Positions 26,080 through 38,404 of a stretch of 64,000 nt of DNA are shown piece by piece. The stretch is taken from positions 3,100,001 through 3,164,000 of the forward strand of contig CM038916.1 in assembly GCA_021904315.1 (NCBI GenBank), given 5' to 3'. The first letter of the stretch is position 1. The number at the start of each line of letters is the position of its first letter. The stretch comes from Sphagnum magellanicum (Eukaryota; Streptophyta; Sphagnopsida; Sphagnales; Sphagnaceae). The notes beneath the pieces were generated by a model that was given only the letters and a program-made list of their open reading frames with translations, did no database searches and was not told the DNA's origin. The translations under genes and the position numbers were made by a program.

Positions 26080-28137
26080 TTTAATCTTATTCACATTGAC
26101 TAGCATAGGGTTAGTCTCAAACTTTTCAATTGTCACCAATAACATAATGTTATTTGGCAACACATATTGTACTATGTATGATCCAAACCATTTCCTAGTA
26201 AATTTCCCTAGGTGTGATTTATTGCCCTTTGGAAACCACAGAACATAATCATAAAACTAAATTGTTTTTCTAGATTTTTTTGTTAATTCCATAATGTTCT
26301 ATTCCATTGTTGAATACTTGTAGATTCTACAACCTACATTCTAACCTCCTACAACCTCTTTAGTTCTATAATTTTGCTAATCAAAATTCTCATTAAAGTA
26401 TTCTCTTTTTCATTTCCACCATCAAGTAGCACTATGTATACACTATGGGCATCAATGGATGTAATCCATATACTAATTGATATGGTATATACCCTGTTGC
26501 TACTTTGTATTTAAATATGTATGAAAATAACATTGTGGACATATGTCCATCCCAATTTATTTTACTCTTAGTAACTAACTTAGTCAACAATGTCCCAAGT
26601 ACTTTATTAATAGATTCATTCTACCCATTCCTAACGCACCCCTTGGTTCCTTGATAGACTCTAAATTTGAATTTGAAGTGAAAACAGCGGAAGAACGAGG
26701 AGTCAGGGCACGCTCCCTGGTTCATAGCACTTTGAGGGGTAGAGGGGCGTGCTAGAGCTCTGGGATGGGATTAAGAAGAATGGCAAACACTTAATCACTC
26801 ATTGATATTTGCACAAAACCAAACAACAAGTTGGTTAGTGCATAGTTGAAGCACTTTTGGTGTTAGGACGAACCACGGGCAAACTCGGACTCACAAAACT
26901 CACCACGACTTAGACTTGGGGGAAGCCATCACCTTCCCTTTTATAGTATACTCTGTGCCTCTCCACGAGGCCCACATCCAAATGGCTTTTTGTCCCGGGA
27001 CTCCTAAGTGGGAATCCCAAAATTGCCAAAGTGAGGACTTTCGCAACTTTGGAGCCCCATAACTTTGTGTGCAAACCTCCGATTGAAATGAAGTATGAAG
27101 CAAAGTTGTATTTCTCGTTGAGAACTTTTCAACAATATGTGGCACACCACCTGCACGCAAGGAAATCGGGTCGATTCTTGACTTTTAATGGTCAAGAGTC
27201 ACATTGCCAATTTGACTCTCGACCTTTCTTTTGGCCATAACTTGTGTTTTAGATGTCCAAATGGGTGATACAAGCCCATTTTAGACATCTACGTTTCAAT
27301 AGCTTTTCAATGATATAAAAAGCTTTTCGAGTTATTGAGTTTTGACCCTTGCAATCACTCTCTGAACATGCGGGAGTCCATCGGGACTCCAACTCCCAAC
27401 ATGGGAGTTCACTTGGGAGTGTGAGGGTTTTTTCCCTCGCACTCTTTTGCACTCCCGGGGCATGAGAATGTGACTCCTCGACTTAATCTTGGCCCGCACC
27501 CTTGCAAGCCCTTTTGCCTTAGTCACGAGCCCAAGGTTAAGGTCGTGACAATTCCCCTGAGGATAATAGGTTATAAAACCCGCATGTTTCAACAGAAAAT
27601 GATATGTAAACTACTTGATGGTATCATTAATGAAATAAATTCCTTATCTATGACTATAGTCAAAGGACATCCAAACTTGGTTACTATGCAATCATATAGA
27701 AATTTTGCTATTATTGTTGTAATATTAGTTCTTAATGTTTTTGTTTCCACCCACTTGGTAGCATAATTTGTGGCAACAAGAATATATTTGTTTCTATTAT
27801 ATCTTCATGTTAATTTAATTAGCCCCACAAAATCAAGTCCCCATTTTATAAATGGTTCTTTCGGAAAACTTGTGACCAATTTTGTAAAACTTTGAGTTAC
27901 CAATCTTCTTGTTTTTTGACATGCATCACAAGATTTGAAATAATCATGCACATCTCTATACATAATTGGCCACCAATATCCAACATCAAATATTTTCCTT
28001 TGCATTATTTTAGTTGCAAAATGTCCTCTTGATGGCCCTCCATGCAATTTTCTCATCACCATATGTGTTTTTCTACTTGTCAAACATCTTTGTGATTTGT
28101 TGTCTTGGCCCATTCTATACAATTCACCGTTCTTCAA
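26080..28137 (-). pseudogene. Gypsy integrase remnant, split by a solo LTR
   Basis: The HHCC zinc domain (about 28070-27910) has H-x6-H in LHGGPSRGHFA and CDAC later. The catalytic core begins with ILVATNYATKWVE (first catalytic Asp changed to Asn) and FGCPLTIVIDKEF, and reaches TYYPQGN at 27556. There the solo LTR intervenes. The frame resumes at 26631 with NG, a stop (expected Gln), then NESINK, YIPYQLVYGLHPLMP and C-terminal motifs down to about 26080. Multiple stops make it non-functional. Confidence 0.85.
26632..27550 (-). mobile_element. Solo LTR, 919 bp, with 5-bp TSD ATTCC
   Basis: The element starts TGTCACGACC on the minus strand (27550 inward) and ends GTGCGTTA (a CA end with one change). 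It is flanked on the plus strand by ATTCC on both sides (26627-26631 and 27551-27555). It lies exactly between integrase residues GN and the continuing NG..NES, so it inserted into the gypsy element. It is homologous, at moderate identity, to the reverse-oriented LTR at 32674-33494. Confidence 0.9.
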
Positions 28138-28411
28138 TGTGAATGGTTGTACTCACTTGACCAATTTCTACTTCTATTATACAAATAATGTACCTTCAAT
28201 TTGTCTTAATCTCAAAAATTATTTTCCATCATTAAACCATTTAAGCTCTATGTAAAACATACTTACATTTGTGGTTTAATTTGGCACACCTATGGATTCT
28301 ATAATATCTAGTAGTCTTGATAATGCATTTGCAACTACATGAGTTTGCTTCAGTTATACATTACTATGAAATCATATTTTAGGAATAATAATAACCATCT
28401 AGCTATTTTCC

Positions 28412-28678
28412 CTAAAACTTGTGGTTTGTTGACCAAATAAACCAATGCCATAGATTTACATAAAAGATAAACTTATTGTTTAACAAATAATGTCGTAACT
28501 TGTGTAAAACAAAAAACATTACTAAAACCTTTTTTTTTATTGTGTTATATTTTTGTTGTGCTCTATTCAGAAGCCTAGAAGCGTACATTATTGGTTGATC
28601 ACTCTTCCTTGTTACATTTTGAAACAACATAACTCCCATAGCTAACAAAGATGCATATGTATGAACATGAAATTTCAC
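28412..28678 (-). pseudogene. Gypsy RNase H remnant
   Basis: Contains FHVHTYASLLAMGVMLFQ, matching the family's HTDAS...GAVLxQ with the catalytic Asp replaced by Tyr. It continues with QPIMYASRLLNRAQQKYNT and HKLRHYLL, the usual YASR-L, NYST and HxFRHYL motifs. Loss of the catalytic Asp alone would inactivate it. Confidence 0.85.
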
Positions 28679-28908
28679 CTACTAGTTTGGTGATATTAAT
28701 ATCGGTGCTTCAATATATTTCTATTTGATCAATTCTCAAGCCTTTTAACATTCCTTTGTCTAAATAAAAGTCTTGGTCTTTTGGTCAATTTAATGATAGG
28801 TGCCATAATAGCAACAAATTTTTTGATAAAGTATTTATAAAATTTTTCCATCCCATTGAATATTTGAATCTATTATGGATTCTTAGGTGGTGGTGTGTTT
28901 AACATTGC

Positions 28909-29899
28909 TTATATTTTCTTTAAATTTGGTAGTTTCCTTTCTTTTAAAATAATAAAACCGAATATCATCCTTGAAGATACCATAAATGCACATTTGTTTG
29001 GATTTACATTAATGTCATATCCTTTACACTTTTGAAAACATAGTTTAAGCTTCTGCAAATGACTCTCCATGTCATTATTCATTATAAAATCATCCAAAAA
29101 TATCTTCATAAAATAATCCAAATATTTTTTGAATGCTTTGGTAACAACTTTCTGATATGTTGGAGGTCCATTTTAAACTCCAAATGACATCACCTTCCAT
29201 ATAAAAGCCCCCTAGTTTGTAACAAATGCAATCTTCTGTTTGTCCTTTGGCGCTATAGAGATTTGATGATATTTTGAATATCCATCTAGAATGAATAGAC
29301 CTCATACCCTACTATTATGTTCAACACTTCATTTGTAAAAGGTAATGGGTATGGATCCCTCTTTGTGGTTGCATTTATACTATGACAAAATTGTGTCCGT
29401 TGCAACTTGTCCGATGCAACTAGAAAATGTTTGATAGAACTAGATTATAATTTAAAAATGTTTAATAAAATTATTACAACTAGATAGACTAGTTGCAACA
29501 AACATGATTTTCTCATAGTGTTAGTTTTCTAAAATCTATACAAATTTTTAATTTGCCATTTTTCTTGGGTACTACTACTATGGGTGACAACCATGTAACC
29601 TCCTTTATAGATTGAATGAATCTAACTGCTAACAACTTGGTTATAGCTTATTTAATTGTTGTAGCACAATTGGGATTTAATTTATACTTGGCCTGATGTG
29701 TCGGTGGTATAATGGCATCCAACTCAATTTTGTGTTGTGCTAGCTTTAGTGGAATCCTTTTCAAATCTTTGTATGTCCATGCAAAAACATTTTTGAACTT
29801 CTTCAACAAGTGTTCCATTTCTAACACCTTGCTTGTTTTTAGCTGTGCATTAATTTTCACCAATTGTGGTTTTGCATCAGTTCCCAAATTAAATTTCAT
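28909..29899 (-). pseudogene. Gypsy reverse transcriptase remnant, interrupted by a MITE
   Basis: The N-terminal part (29899-29648) includes FAWTYKDLKRIPL. After it comes WLSPIVVVPKKNGK and CIDFRKL (about 29610-29525), the conserved VVPKKNG...VDYRALN block. The sequence is then broken by the 143-bp MITE and resumes at KRDPYPLPF (about 29365). The catalytic YxDD-type box appears as IFLDDF at about 29103-29086. Several stops and shifts separate these pieces. Confidence 0.85.
29378..29520. mobile_element. 143-bp MITE with TTA target duplication inside the RT
   Basis: The ends are TACTATGACAAAATTGTG on the plus strand and CACTATGAGAAAATCATG on the minus strand, an imperfect terminal inverted repeat. 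TTA flanks both sides (29375-29377 and 29521-29523). Removing it rejoins the RT reading frame between the FRKL and KRDPYPLPF motifs, so the boundaries are supported by the protein as well as by the repeat. The CACTA-type terminus with a 3-bp duplication fits CACTA (En/Spm) MITEs; TTA also suits PIF/Harbinger. Confidence 0.85.
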
Positions 29900-30277
29900 A
29901 AATGATTACTCTTTAGGTAAGGTCCATCCAATTATCTGCAATTCCTGTGCTTTGATTTTTGTTGTAGTTTCATCCATTCCAACACTCCCTGGTCGACAAT
30001 TATAGTATGTCTCCGAATATGCCTTATCATCTAAAGTTACTTCTGATTCATATCTGTTGCCAACTATCTTCTTTTCTATGCTTTGTACTCCATATCCTTA
30101 TTCTGAAATATTATTATTCACATCTATATCCATGATCTCCACATCTATGGTTTTCACAGATTAAATTATCTGAGGTAAACTGATTGTTCATATTGAAAAT
30201 AATTTTGGCTTTATAGCAAAGATGATATCTTCTTCTTCATGTGTGATACCATTCTGATAATCATAGCACAATTACAT

Positions 30278-30544
30278 TTATGGTATTCTTATTTCACCTG
30301 TCAAATGCTTGGTGACTATAATTGTTCTAACTGTCCCATTCCCTTGTATGGTAACAATGTTACTCCCCCAATCATGTGCCACTTTACCATCCTTCAACCA
30401 TGGTCTCTTTAACAACATGAAATAACTAGAATCTATCACACTATTTTCAAGTATCGTAAACATAGTTATGTAAGGAATGCCATGAACATATATCTTCAAA
30501 TCTTCAATCAAACCTACTGGTTTTGTGGTTATTTGATTTGCCAT
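30278..30544 (-). pseudogene. Gypsy aspartic protease remnant
   Basis: An 88-residue open stretch contains KPVGLIEDLKIYVHGIPY, the usual segment between the flap and the C-terminal part of plant gypsy proteases. It is followed by LLKRPWL in place of the conserved ILGRPFL/W box, then HDWGSNIVTIQGNG. The upstream part that would hold the catalytic DTG/DSG was not identified. Confidence 0.7.
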
Positions 30545-31134
30545 CTTTAGATTATATGGTGTAGGTTTAGGCTTTGGAAGCCTTCACCTCAGTCTTAACT
30601 ATTTTATGATGATATTAATTCTAAAACCTCCATCCAACAACACATCCTCTATTGTATTCTTCTTAATTTGTACTTAGATAATTGACATATGATTATTTAT
30701 TGCTATAGTAGTTGTCTCTACCTTTTGGTCCTAAAAAACTTGTTTTTCTATGGTTGCTCTACTTAGATTCTGAGTTGTTTTTGGTTTTAGTTTCTACCAA
30801 AGATATCTTTTTAACTTAAGGACCATTTTAAGCAACTATCCCGAGTTCAAAGTATAACTTGATTCTAGCATCTGCTTACCAATGTTTTAAAAAATCTCTT
30901 TTATTATGATGAATTTTTCTTATGAATTCATTACCTTTTGAAATTTTTGTGCTTTCACAGGAATAATATTTGGCATACCCAACCACGTTGTGTTCCATCC
31001 CTCCATAGATGTGGATGGCCCTTTTATCTAGGTTTGTGTTTTCTAAATTTGAATGTTGAATTGTTTCCACCATTGACTTCTTCAACTATTCTTTTTTCTC
31101 CCATTCAGCAACACTTTTTGCTTTGCTTGGTTCT

Positions 31135-31998
31135 CTATCCTTGAACATTTGTTCTTTTAGTTGCTTTACTTTTTGTTGTAACATTAACATTCACATCTAT
31201 AGTGATTATTTGTGTCTTAGCAATAGGTTGAACCTTTGCTATTATCATAAATTTCCCATGAAACATCTTCTTCTCTATAAACTTTGGAAAGTTTGTCATT
31301 TTATGTCCATTCAAATCACAAATGTGACAAGCATACGAAGATGTTTTCTTTGGTTTTTGATTCGATTGGGTTGCTTTTGTAGTTGCCATTGTAATTTATT
31401 CTTTCTTTCTACATGTTTTCACATTGTGATTAATCATTCCATAATTTGTGCAAAACTTGTTAGTCTTCTTTATATTACTTTATGTTTTTGGTGGTGTTGC
31501 TTGTTTTGTAATCTATGGTACTTTTAGTGCATTCCTTGTTTCTGCAATAGTCATCCCTTCTTTACACAACATTGTTGCCTCCTTATGTTGTTGGAGTGTC
31601 AACCACTTCATCCTTGTCGTCACAATTCTGATGTCTGATTGCAAACCCGTTTTAAATAAAATAATTAGGAAACTATTTGTGATTGGTATTTATAAACCAT
31701 TTGTTAGTTTTTGAATCCAATGACGTTTGCAAAATGCTTGTATAAGCTCTAAAAAAATACAATCAAGAAATTCTAACATCTAATTATGGCACTAATCTAA
31801 TGTCATATCTTTTAGCATATAACTAAACGCATTGATGATATATTCTTTAGAAGTTTTTACATTTACTTGCATTTTAGAATTAAATATTTTTACATGAACA
31901 TCTAGGTCAACATCTTTTTTGAAATGAAGACACTTAAAAGCTACCTTGTTTGGCCTCACAAAATGGGGATTTCTATACTCGGGAATTCCTTGAATCAC
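31135..31998 (-). pseudogene. Gypsy Gag remnant with damaged CCHC zinc knuckle
   Basis: The upstream part (31998-31792) contains the plant-gypsy Gag pattern D-x-D-V-H-V followed by EYIINAFSYMLKD. The downstream part (31389-31135) carries a zinc knuckle reading CHICDLNGHKMTNF. Spacing matches CX2CX4HX4C, but the last cysteine is replaced by phenylalanine. The two parts are in different open frames. Gag packages element RNA; this copy cannot. Confidence 0.75.
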
Positions 31999-32465
31999 GA
32001 TAGATGCTTTTCAATGCCCTCCTTTTGGATCTTCACAACACTGAGCTTGCCTTTCATCACCATTTACAAAACATTCCATTTTCATTGAAGACCTTTCTAT
32101 TGTTTATTTTGCATTCCACCATCGGCAGTTGACATCAAATGTTTTACTTTTAAAAAGTCGTAATTGTTCTACATTTTCAATTTATACACTAAAAATAAAC
32201 ATTGTGCTCAAATAGGGTTTAGGTTGCAAGCACGAACTTAGTTTTGGGGTGTTGGTGCACTAGTTGAATGCAACTTCATTCTACAACATTTTGAATTATT
32301 AGTGCATTTAATTACAACACTAATACGAAAAGTACATAGGAATCACATCAATTTTTGTGGTGAATACACAAGAATCACATTGGGCTTGTAGTGAAAAATG
32401 TACAGAGAAGTCACATTATTTTTTTACTGAAGGTGAAAGGTGTTTTAACAATTGCAGTACTATTT

Positions 32466-32673
32466 GTAAGTTATTGTTTGCATTATTGAAATTTAAGGTT
32501 TACATAATGCAAACCCTCATGGAGCCAATAGAAACCTGTATTAACAAGGTGCCTAACGGAAATCCAAGTGATGTTAATCCTAATGTAGTACCTTTCATAA
32601 GTTATTGTTTGCATTATTGAGATTTAAGGTTTACATAATGCAAACACTCATGGAGCTGATAGAGACCTGTATT
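32466..32673 (+). repeat. Tandem duplication (about 132-bp unit), start of an unknown element's ORF
   Basis: Two units begin at about 32466 and 32598 with taagttattgtttgcattat. Both contain an open frame starting ATGCAAAC(C/A)CTCATGGAG. The second unit is interrupted by the solo LTR at GTATT; the first unit shows the uninterrupted sequence (GTATT at 32538-32542 followed by AACA). Confidence 0.8.
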
Positions 32674-33494
32674 TCGCAACCCCACTTTGGCCAAGTGTGG
32701 GGGTGAAGCCCAACACTTGGAAAAGTTGGAGGTTTGGAGTCCTCCGGGACTCCCGAATGTTCAGAGCTCGACAGCAAGGCCCAAAACGCCTCGCATTGGG
32801 GGTGTTCTTGATGTCATTGGAAAGGTCTTGAAACGTAGATATCGAAAATGGCCTTGCATTACCAATTCGGACATCTGCAGCCCAAGTTATGGGCAAAAGA
32901 AGGGCCGGGAGTCAAACTGGCAATTTGACTCCCGACCACTAAAAGTCGGGAATCGACCTCTTCCCGACGTCGCCTTGAAGAGTGTGACACGGCGTTGCAA
33001 AGCTCTCGACGAGAGCTACAACATTGATTTAAGACTTGTCCCGATCCGAGTTCGGGGCGAGGAGCTATGGTCGTTCAAAGTTCCGGGAGTCCAGCCGGGA
33101 CACTTTCGGGACTCCATTTCGGGAGTCCCAACAAAATGTGCCATTCGGATGTAGCCTCCGCGACCAGCCGCAGAGAATACTATATGGGGGAAGGTGGTGG
33201 CTTCCCCCGAATCCGGGCCGTGGTGAGTCTTGTGTGTCTAAGTGCCCGTGGCAAGTCCCAACACCCAAGGGTGTCCCGAATGCTAAACTAACCCGATTTG
33301 GTTGGTTTTTGGATGCAGACTCACACGAGCTAAGCTAGTCCCTCTTCCTAGTCTAATCCCTGGGCTCCCAACTTGACCCTCTACCCCTTTTTAGAGTTGG
33401 AAGCCGGGAGCGTGCTACCAAGTCTCAACTTTTCGCAACTTGACTTTGTGAAACCCTCAAGTGGGTTTCACCCCGTGACTTGGGAGCGCGTCAC
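32674..33494 (+). mobile_element. Second solo LTR, 821 bp, with TSD GTATT
   Basis: Flanked by perfect GTATT (32669-32673 and 33495-33499). Homologous to the minus-strand LTR at 26632-27550: shared blocks include cattggaaaggtcttgaaac, an AAGTTATGGGCAAAAGAA-like block and a block ending GGGAGCGTGC. Its 3' end GCGCGTCAC corresponds to GTGCGTTA of the other copy. The expected TGTCACGACC start is degenerate here (TCGCAACC). It is clearly GC-richer than its surroundings. Confidence 0.75.
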
Positions 33495-33499
33495 GTATT

Positions 33500-36400
33500 A
33501 ACATGGAGCCTAATGCAAATTCAAGTGATGTTAGTCCTAATGCATCACCTAATGTCCTCACTATTGAAGCAATTACAAAGGCTCTAGTTTATACAATAAC
33601 ACTAGATGTTAAAAAAGAAAATGATTCATGACCAACAAAAGTTGAAGGTAGACAACTTCGTGGCATTACAAAATTTTAAGGCACAAAAAATTATGGTGGC
33701 ACTATGTTTACATGTGGGGAAGGAGATCATCATTACTTGTTACCAAAGGCCTTATTGATTTATGCACAAGAAGACCTTTACATGATCAAATACCTTGGTC
33801 AATAGAAGTATATTGACATTGTCACCAAAGTTGTAGGGTGGATAGATGGAGTATGTATCTCATATCCTACTTACCTCCAAACATAGGGATGTTATTTGGT
33901 GAAGGTCGGAACATGAACGTGAACAAGTGAACATGAACAAGTTAACAAAACCAATTTTTTTTTGGAATATTTTGTTAGCATCAAAAAAAATTGGAAGAAT
34001 ATTCTTTGACACATGACATAGAATATATCATGATGTGGCGGAATATTTTATCATGTGTATATGGATGAATGATAATTATGAATGAAACATAATAATGGAT
34101 GAACAAAATAAATAGATGAAAATTAAAATGAATGAACAAAATAAAAGGGATGAAAAAATAAAATGGAAGAACAAAATAAAATGGATGAAAAAATAAAATA
34201 GATGAACACAACCTATTTACAACCAAGAGTTATGTGCCAATGTAAACTCTAGCTCTTCACAACCAAAAGGTATATGTCAATTAAAACAATACTTGTTCAT
34301 CTCCAAGAGGTATGTTCCCATTGGGAATTAAAAAATATGAGACTACACATTTTCAATACCATTTCACATTGTTTTGTTTTTGAATTCAATTTATCAAACC
34401 TTTTACATTTAAGGTCATTTTTGCCATTTGAAGAAGAAAATTACATTCTTTCCCCCATCTCCACCTGAACTTACTAACTCCATCTTTTCTATGACTACCA
34501 TCAATTTGCAATTGCTACACATTTATTTTACAATGGAAAAATGAAAATTTACGAAAATGGTCACACTAAACACCTTGGAAACTATGATTGTATACACATT
34601 AATCTCAAGCATATTAGATAGAATATGTGAAATGACAACAAAACCTTTGGAATATCCAAAAGATCCAACTTTGTTTAGACCCCCTTAAGAATTTGCTAGA
34701 AATTAGAACATGGGGAACAAAATGGAAAAAGTAAATTGACAAAACAATTGAATGGACAACATGGTGATGGGCGAATGTGAAAATTGACAAAGAAACTCTT
34801 GCATTGTTCAAAAAAATGTAAACACTCTAAAGGAGGATATGGAATACTACCCCTAGGCAATATTTACACATGCCATGAATTTTTGTCAAGAACATGCAAG
34901 TTTGAAAAAACTAATTCCAAAACATTTTTTAACAGAAACTATTTATTACATGATTTGGTTTCCCTTGGCAACTTCCTATCAACAAAATTTATGAAACACA
35001 ATAGACGACTTTATGCAACTTCGAGCAAACGAACTTGGGTGCGACAAGATTTAAGGAATAAAATGTTAAAACAACCTATGAATCACTGAATGATAGGCCT
35101 TGCCCTAAAACCATGAGATGTTTACGATAGTTGGAAGAAAAGACGTCCAACAATTGAAATAGAAACCAAAATACCATTCTTTGTAGTAATTTTTGGTTCA
35201 TTAGATGTTTTGATATGAATTAGGGCTGAAGTTGAACAAAGATTTTGTTTTTTAAAAAATCCAATAATTCTTCAAAAATTCTTAATTTTTAGAAATCCAA
35301 AGAATCCTAATACCTAGACTAAATGATTGTATCCTCCAACTCAATATGCTTAATTCACATACTTAATTGCCTTACTCAATGTTACCATCTCAATTGGTTT
35401 TTTGATAATCGACAACAAATATATTACTTATTACTGGTAAGCTATCACTTACAATTTTATGCATGAAAAAAACATGACGTTGCATTCTATTTTGGACATA
35501 ATTTCCAAGCTAATAGAATGACCATGGCGAATTCTTCAAAATGATAGTTGATTTGACCCTTTACGTAGACTATTAAAAATCAAGAAATGGGGCATTCTAC
35601 AAAAGGACAAAGTGGGCAAATGGAAAAAACCAAAGAACAAATTATATATATTACTAAGAATAACCCAAGGCAAAACCCCCACTTAATAGAAATGGAAATA
35701 AAAAACTAAGCAAAAGAATGACCAATGGTGTCCAATTTCAAAGAGATGAACTCCCAATACTCAGCACGTTTTAAAACATCTTGCATTGATTAAACTCAAC
35801 AAGGATATATATGTTATGAATGTTGAGATAAATAATCAATGATCGAATAATAAAATTTCAATAACCAACCGACATAAATGTTCACAACCCACATAGTAAG
35901 ATGGATGTTAGAAAATGATAAATTCAAAATGAACAAGAACCTCCTCAAAGATTATATGTAATGAGAAAGAGGCATTGTGGACACAAACTACATTTCATTA
36001 CAAGCCTAGGTTTGGAACTATGAGAATGCCTACTAGAACTCCTCAAAACTTAGATCTATATATAGTAATGGATCACAGACATATGAAAGCAATAGATGCA
36101 AACTACAGTGTCAGAATGGGATATTGGGCATCAAGAAATAACATGCAAGAATAGAAAGTCTATGTCATTGTGATATGAATCTTTGATTTGGTTTTTGTGA
36201 ACAACTTGCGACAAGCTCCTAGAAACAATATGTGGCCAATCGAATCGACAAACCACAACTACAATACTCATTTATTATGTCGAGCAAAATTTCTATTGGG
36301 GACAAACAAAACATACCAATAATCATTGGTAGAAGTGTCAAACAAGAAATGGCCAAAAAATGAAAGTGATTTAGAAGACAATGAATATGAATTGCCTATT

Positions 36401-37170
36401 TAAAAACATGATGTAAACTAGGATGCATTAGTAGAATAGAAAGAAAAAACACTAAAGCAAGAGGAGGAGGAGCCAAGAACACCATCGCAATCAACATCTG
36501 AAAATGGAGAAGACTTAAAAAGTGAGGATGATGAATCTTTTGGGTCATGAAGTGGAATCATTATTGATTTGTGGCATCAAACAAAGAGAGGGTCACTGTC
36601 ATATATCCAAGACTACAAGAACACACACAAATGAGGAGTGTCAACAAGATTGTAAATATCCCATTTTTCATGAAAATTTGAAAATGTATGAACAAAAGCA
36701 CATGACATTATTGATAAGAAGAAGCTAGAATTGATTAAACTTTTTTTGCAATATTAACAGTTAGTTAAAAAAAACAATGAGCTTAGGAGATCAAGGAACA
36801 TACTTGTATAGATGCTTGTACCAAAGAGTATTACACTCCTCCAAAGACACCAAAAATAGAAAGCGAAGGGGGTGTGGATATTGATGATGTGAATGTGGAA
36901 CAAAGGAAAAACAATTCCAAACTAACTAAGACAGTCGTAGAAAGGATCAGTGTGAAAACAAAAAAAGTTAAGTATAAGAACATTGGGGAAGAAATGCAAT
37001 AACCAAGAGTCACAATTTCCATCCATTGTTGAACTATTTAAAAGCAAAAGCAACCTAGAAAATTGTAATTTATTCCTTGAGGATTATGATGAATATAATG
37101 CAACAAAAAGATTTATTTAAGAGATGAATTGCATTGAAAGATGAAAATTTGCAATGAAACAAGAAGAAGC
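33500..37170 (+). other. Decayed plus-strand coding remnant of an unrecognised element
   Basis: Short plus-strand stretches look protein-like but are repeatedly interrupted. Examples are LTIEAITKALVYTITLDVKK (about 33556-33620), a segment ending RRLYATSSKRTWVRQDL (34800-35080), and acidic segments reading EEEEPRTPSQSTSENGEDLK (about 36455-36520) and YYTPPKTPKIESEGGVDIDD (about 36830-36890). I recognise no family. It may be the body of the element whose start is duplicated at 32466-32673. A minisatellite of 18-20 bp units (34092-34207) lies inside. Confidence 0.4.
34092..34207. repeat. Minisatellite, about seven 18-20 bp units
   Basis: Imperfect tandem units built on ATGGATGAAnAAAATAAA, with substitutions between units. 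Confidence 0.75.
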
Positions 37171-38404
37171 TATTAGAGTTTTAAATTGTTCTAGTGTTTT
37201 TTTTAAAAATAATTTAAATGTGTGGAATTGTTTCCTAAATAACATAGTCAAAAGAAAATATGACTAAAACTTCTTCTTCACAACAAATAAGTGGGGTCTA
37301 GTTGAGAGTCCAATCCAAAATCCTATCTAAAGTCCAATTTATAGTATGGCGAATTAGTTGGTATTTTGAATAAAGAAGGTGACTATTAACCAAAACTCTT
37401 TGTGAATCGATACTTTAATTGATAATAACTGAACCGGTGACATCTATTGAACCGATAGTGATAGTATAACCGGTATTAACTAAATCGGTGGCACATGTTG
37501 AACTAATAACACATGTTGAACATTGAATAGGTAGTCTATAGAACCTATAGTTAACAGAATAAATAGTTGGTAGAATAGGTAGTCTGCAAAACCTATAGTT
37601 GACAAAAGGTAGTTAACAAAATAGGTAGGAGATTTTGAAAATTATGATTGTTTATAACAATTTTACTAAATAGTTTTTATTAGTTGACTAGAACAAGGAG
37701 TTTTATTAACTAGTTATTATTTAGGTGATTTGTACAAAACATTTCAGAGTTCAATTTTAAAGTATAAAGGAGGAATGGTAGAACATGAGAGACATCAAAT
37801 CTCTACTTTCCATACTTTCTGAAATCTTTAATGTAAAAACTTTGATTTCTTACTACAATTTTGTATTTTCACTACAAGTTCGAGTAATTATTAGCATTGA
37901 GTAGTTTGTACTTGTACAAAATTTAGGAAAGGAGATTTGCATCAAGTAGAAGACTTTTGATGTTATTTTGATTTTGTATTTTTTTTCATTGAAAACATGA
38001 AGGCATTTTTGTACTTTAGCAAATTGAGTACATGTTAATTTAAAAATTGTAAATAATTTTAGTTTTGTTAGCTTAAATGTACCTGTTTGTTGTTTTAAGA
38101 ACCCGTTGCTAGAAAAAATCAGAAGTTGAACAACTTCAATAGTGTAAAAGGATTTATACCCTAAATTGCTATACAATGCATTTGAGATACTAGAATTGAT
38201 CAGGATTTGCTTAGAAGTGATGAGGTTTTGCTGTGGCTTCAAGAATGATCTGTCACAAGTTCAATTCCAGGAACAGTTAAATTGCAATGCATCCATCACA
38301 TCCAAGGTTCCCAAATGATTCTTTGTCCTGGCCCCTTCAGTGTGAGAACAATGTTGTAAATTTTCTGCCTGCTGCTTCAAATTATTGTGGGTTTTGTTGG
38401 ACAG
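37171..38404. other. Intergenic with two degenerate 50-bp repeats
   Basis: At about 37520-37625 two imperfect units share aataggtagtct and aacctatagtt. Nothing else is recognised up to the FHIT-like pseudogene. A missing first exon or 5' UTR of that gene could lie here but cannot be identified. Confidence 0.4.

Larger units (their letters stand above)
26080..32000 (-). mobile_element. Decayed Ty3/gypsy retrotransposon, internal region
   Basis: On the minus strand the domain order is Gag, protease, reverse transcriptase, RNase H, integrase, which is the Ty3/gypsy order. All parts are broken by stops and shifts. Two later insertions interrupt it: a solo LTR inside the integrase (26632-27550) and a MITE inside the RT (29378-29520). 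No intact pair of own LTRs was found at either side, so the outer limits are only those of recognisable coding sequence. Confidence 0.9.

Noticed and set aside
27551..27575. Polypurine tract plus 3' LTR of the gypsy element
   Set aside because: The purine run encodes the integrase YYPQGN motif, and the frame resumes beyond the LTR with a 5-bp target duplication, so the LTR is a separate insertion.
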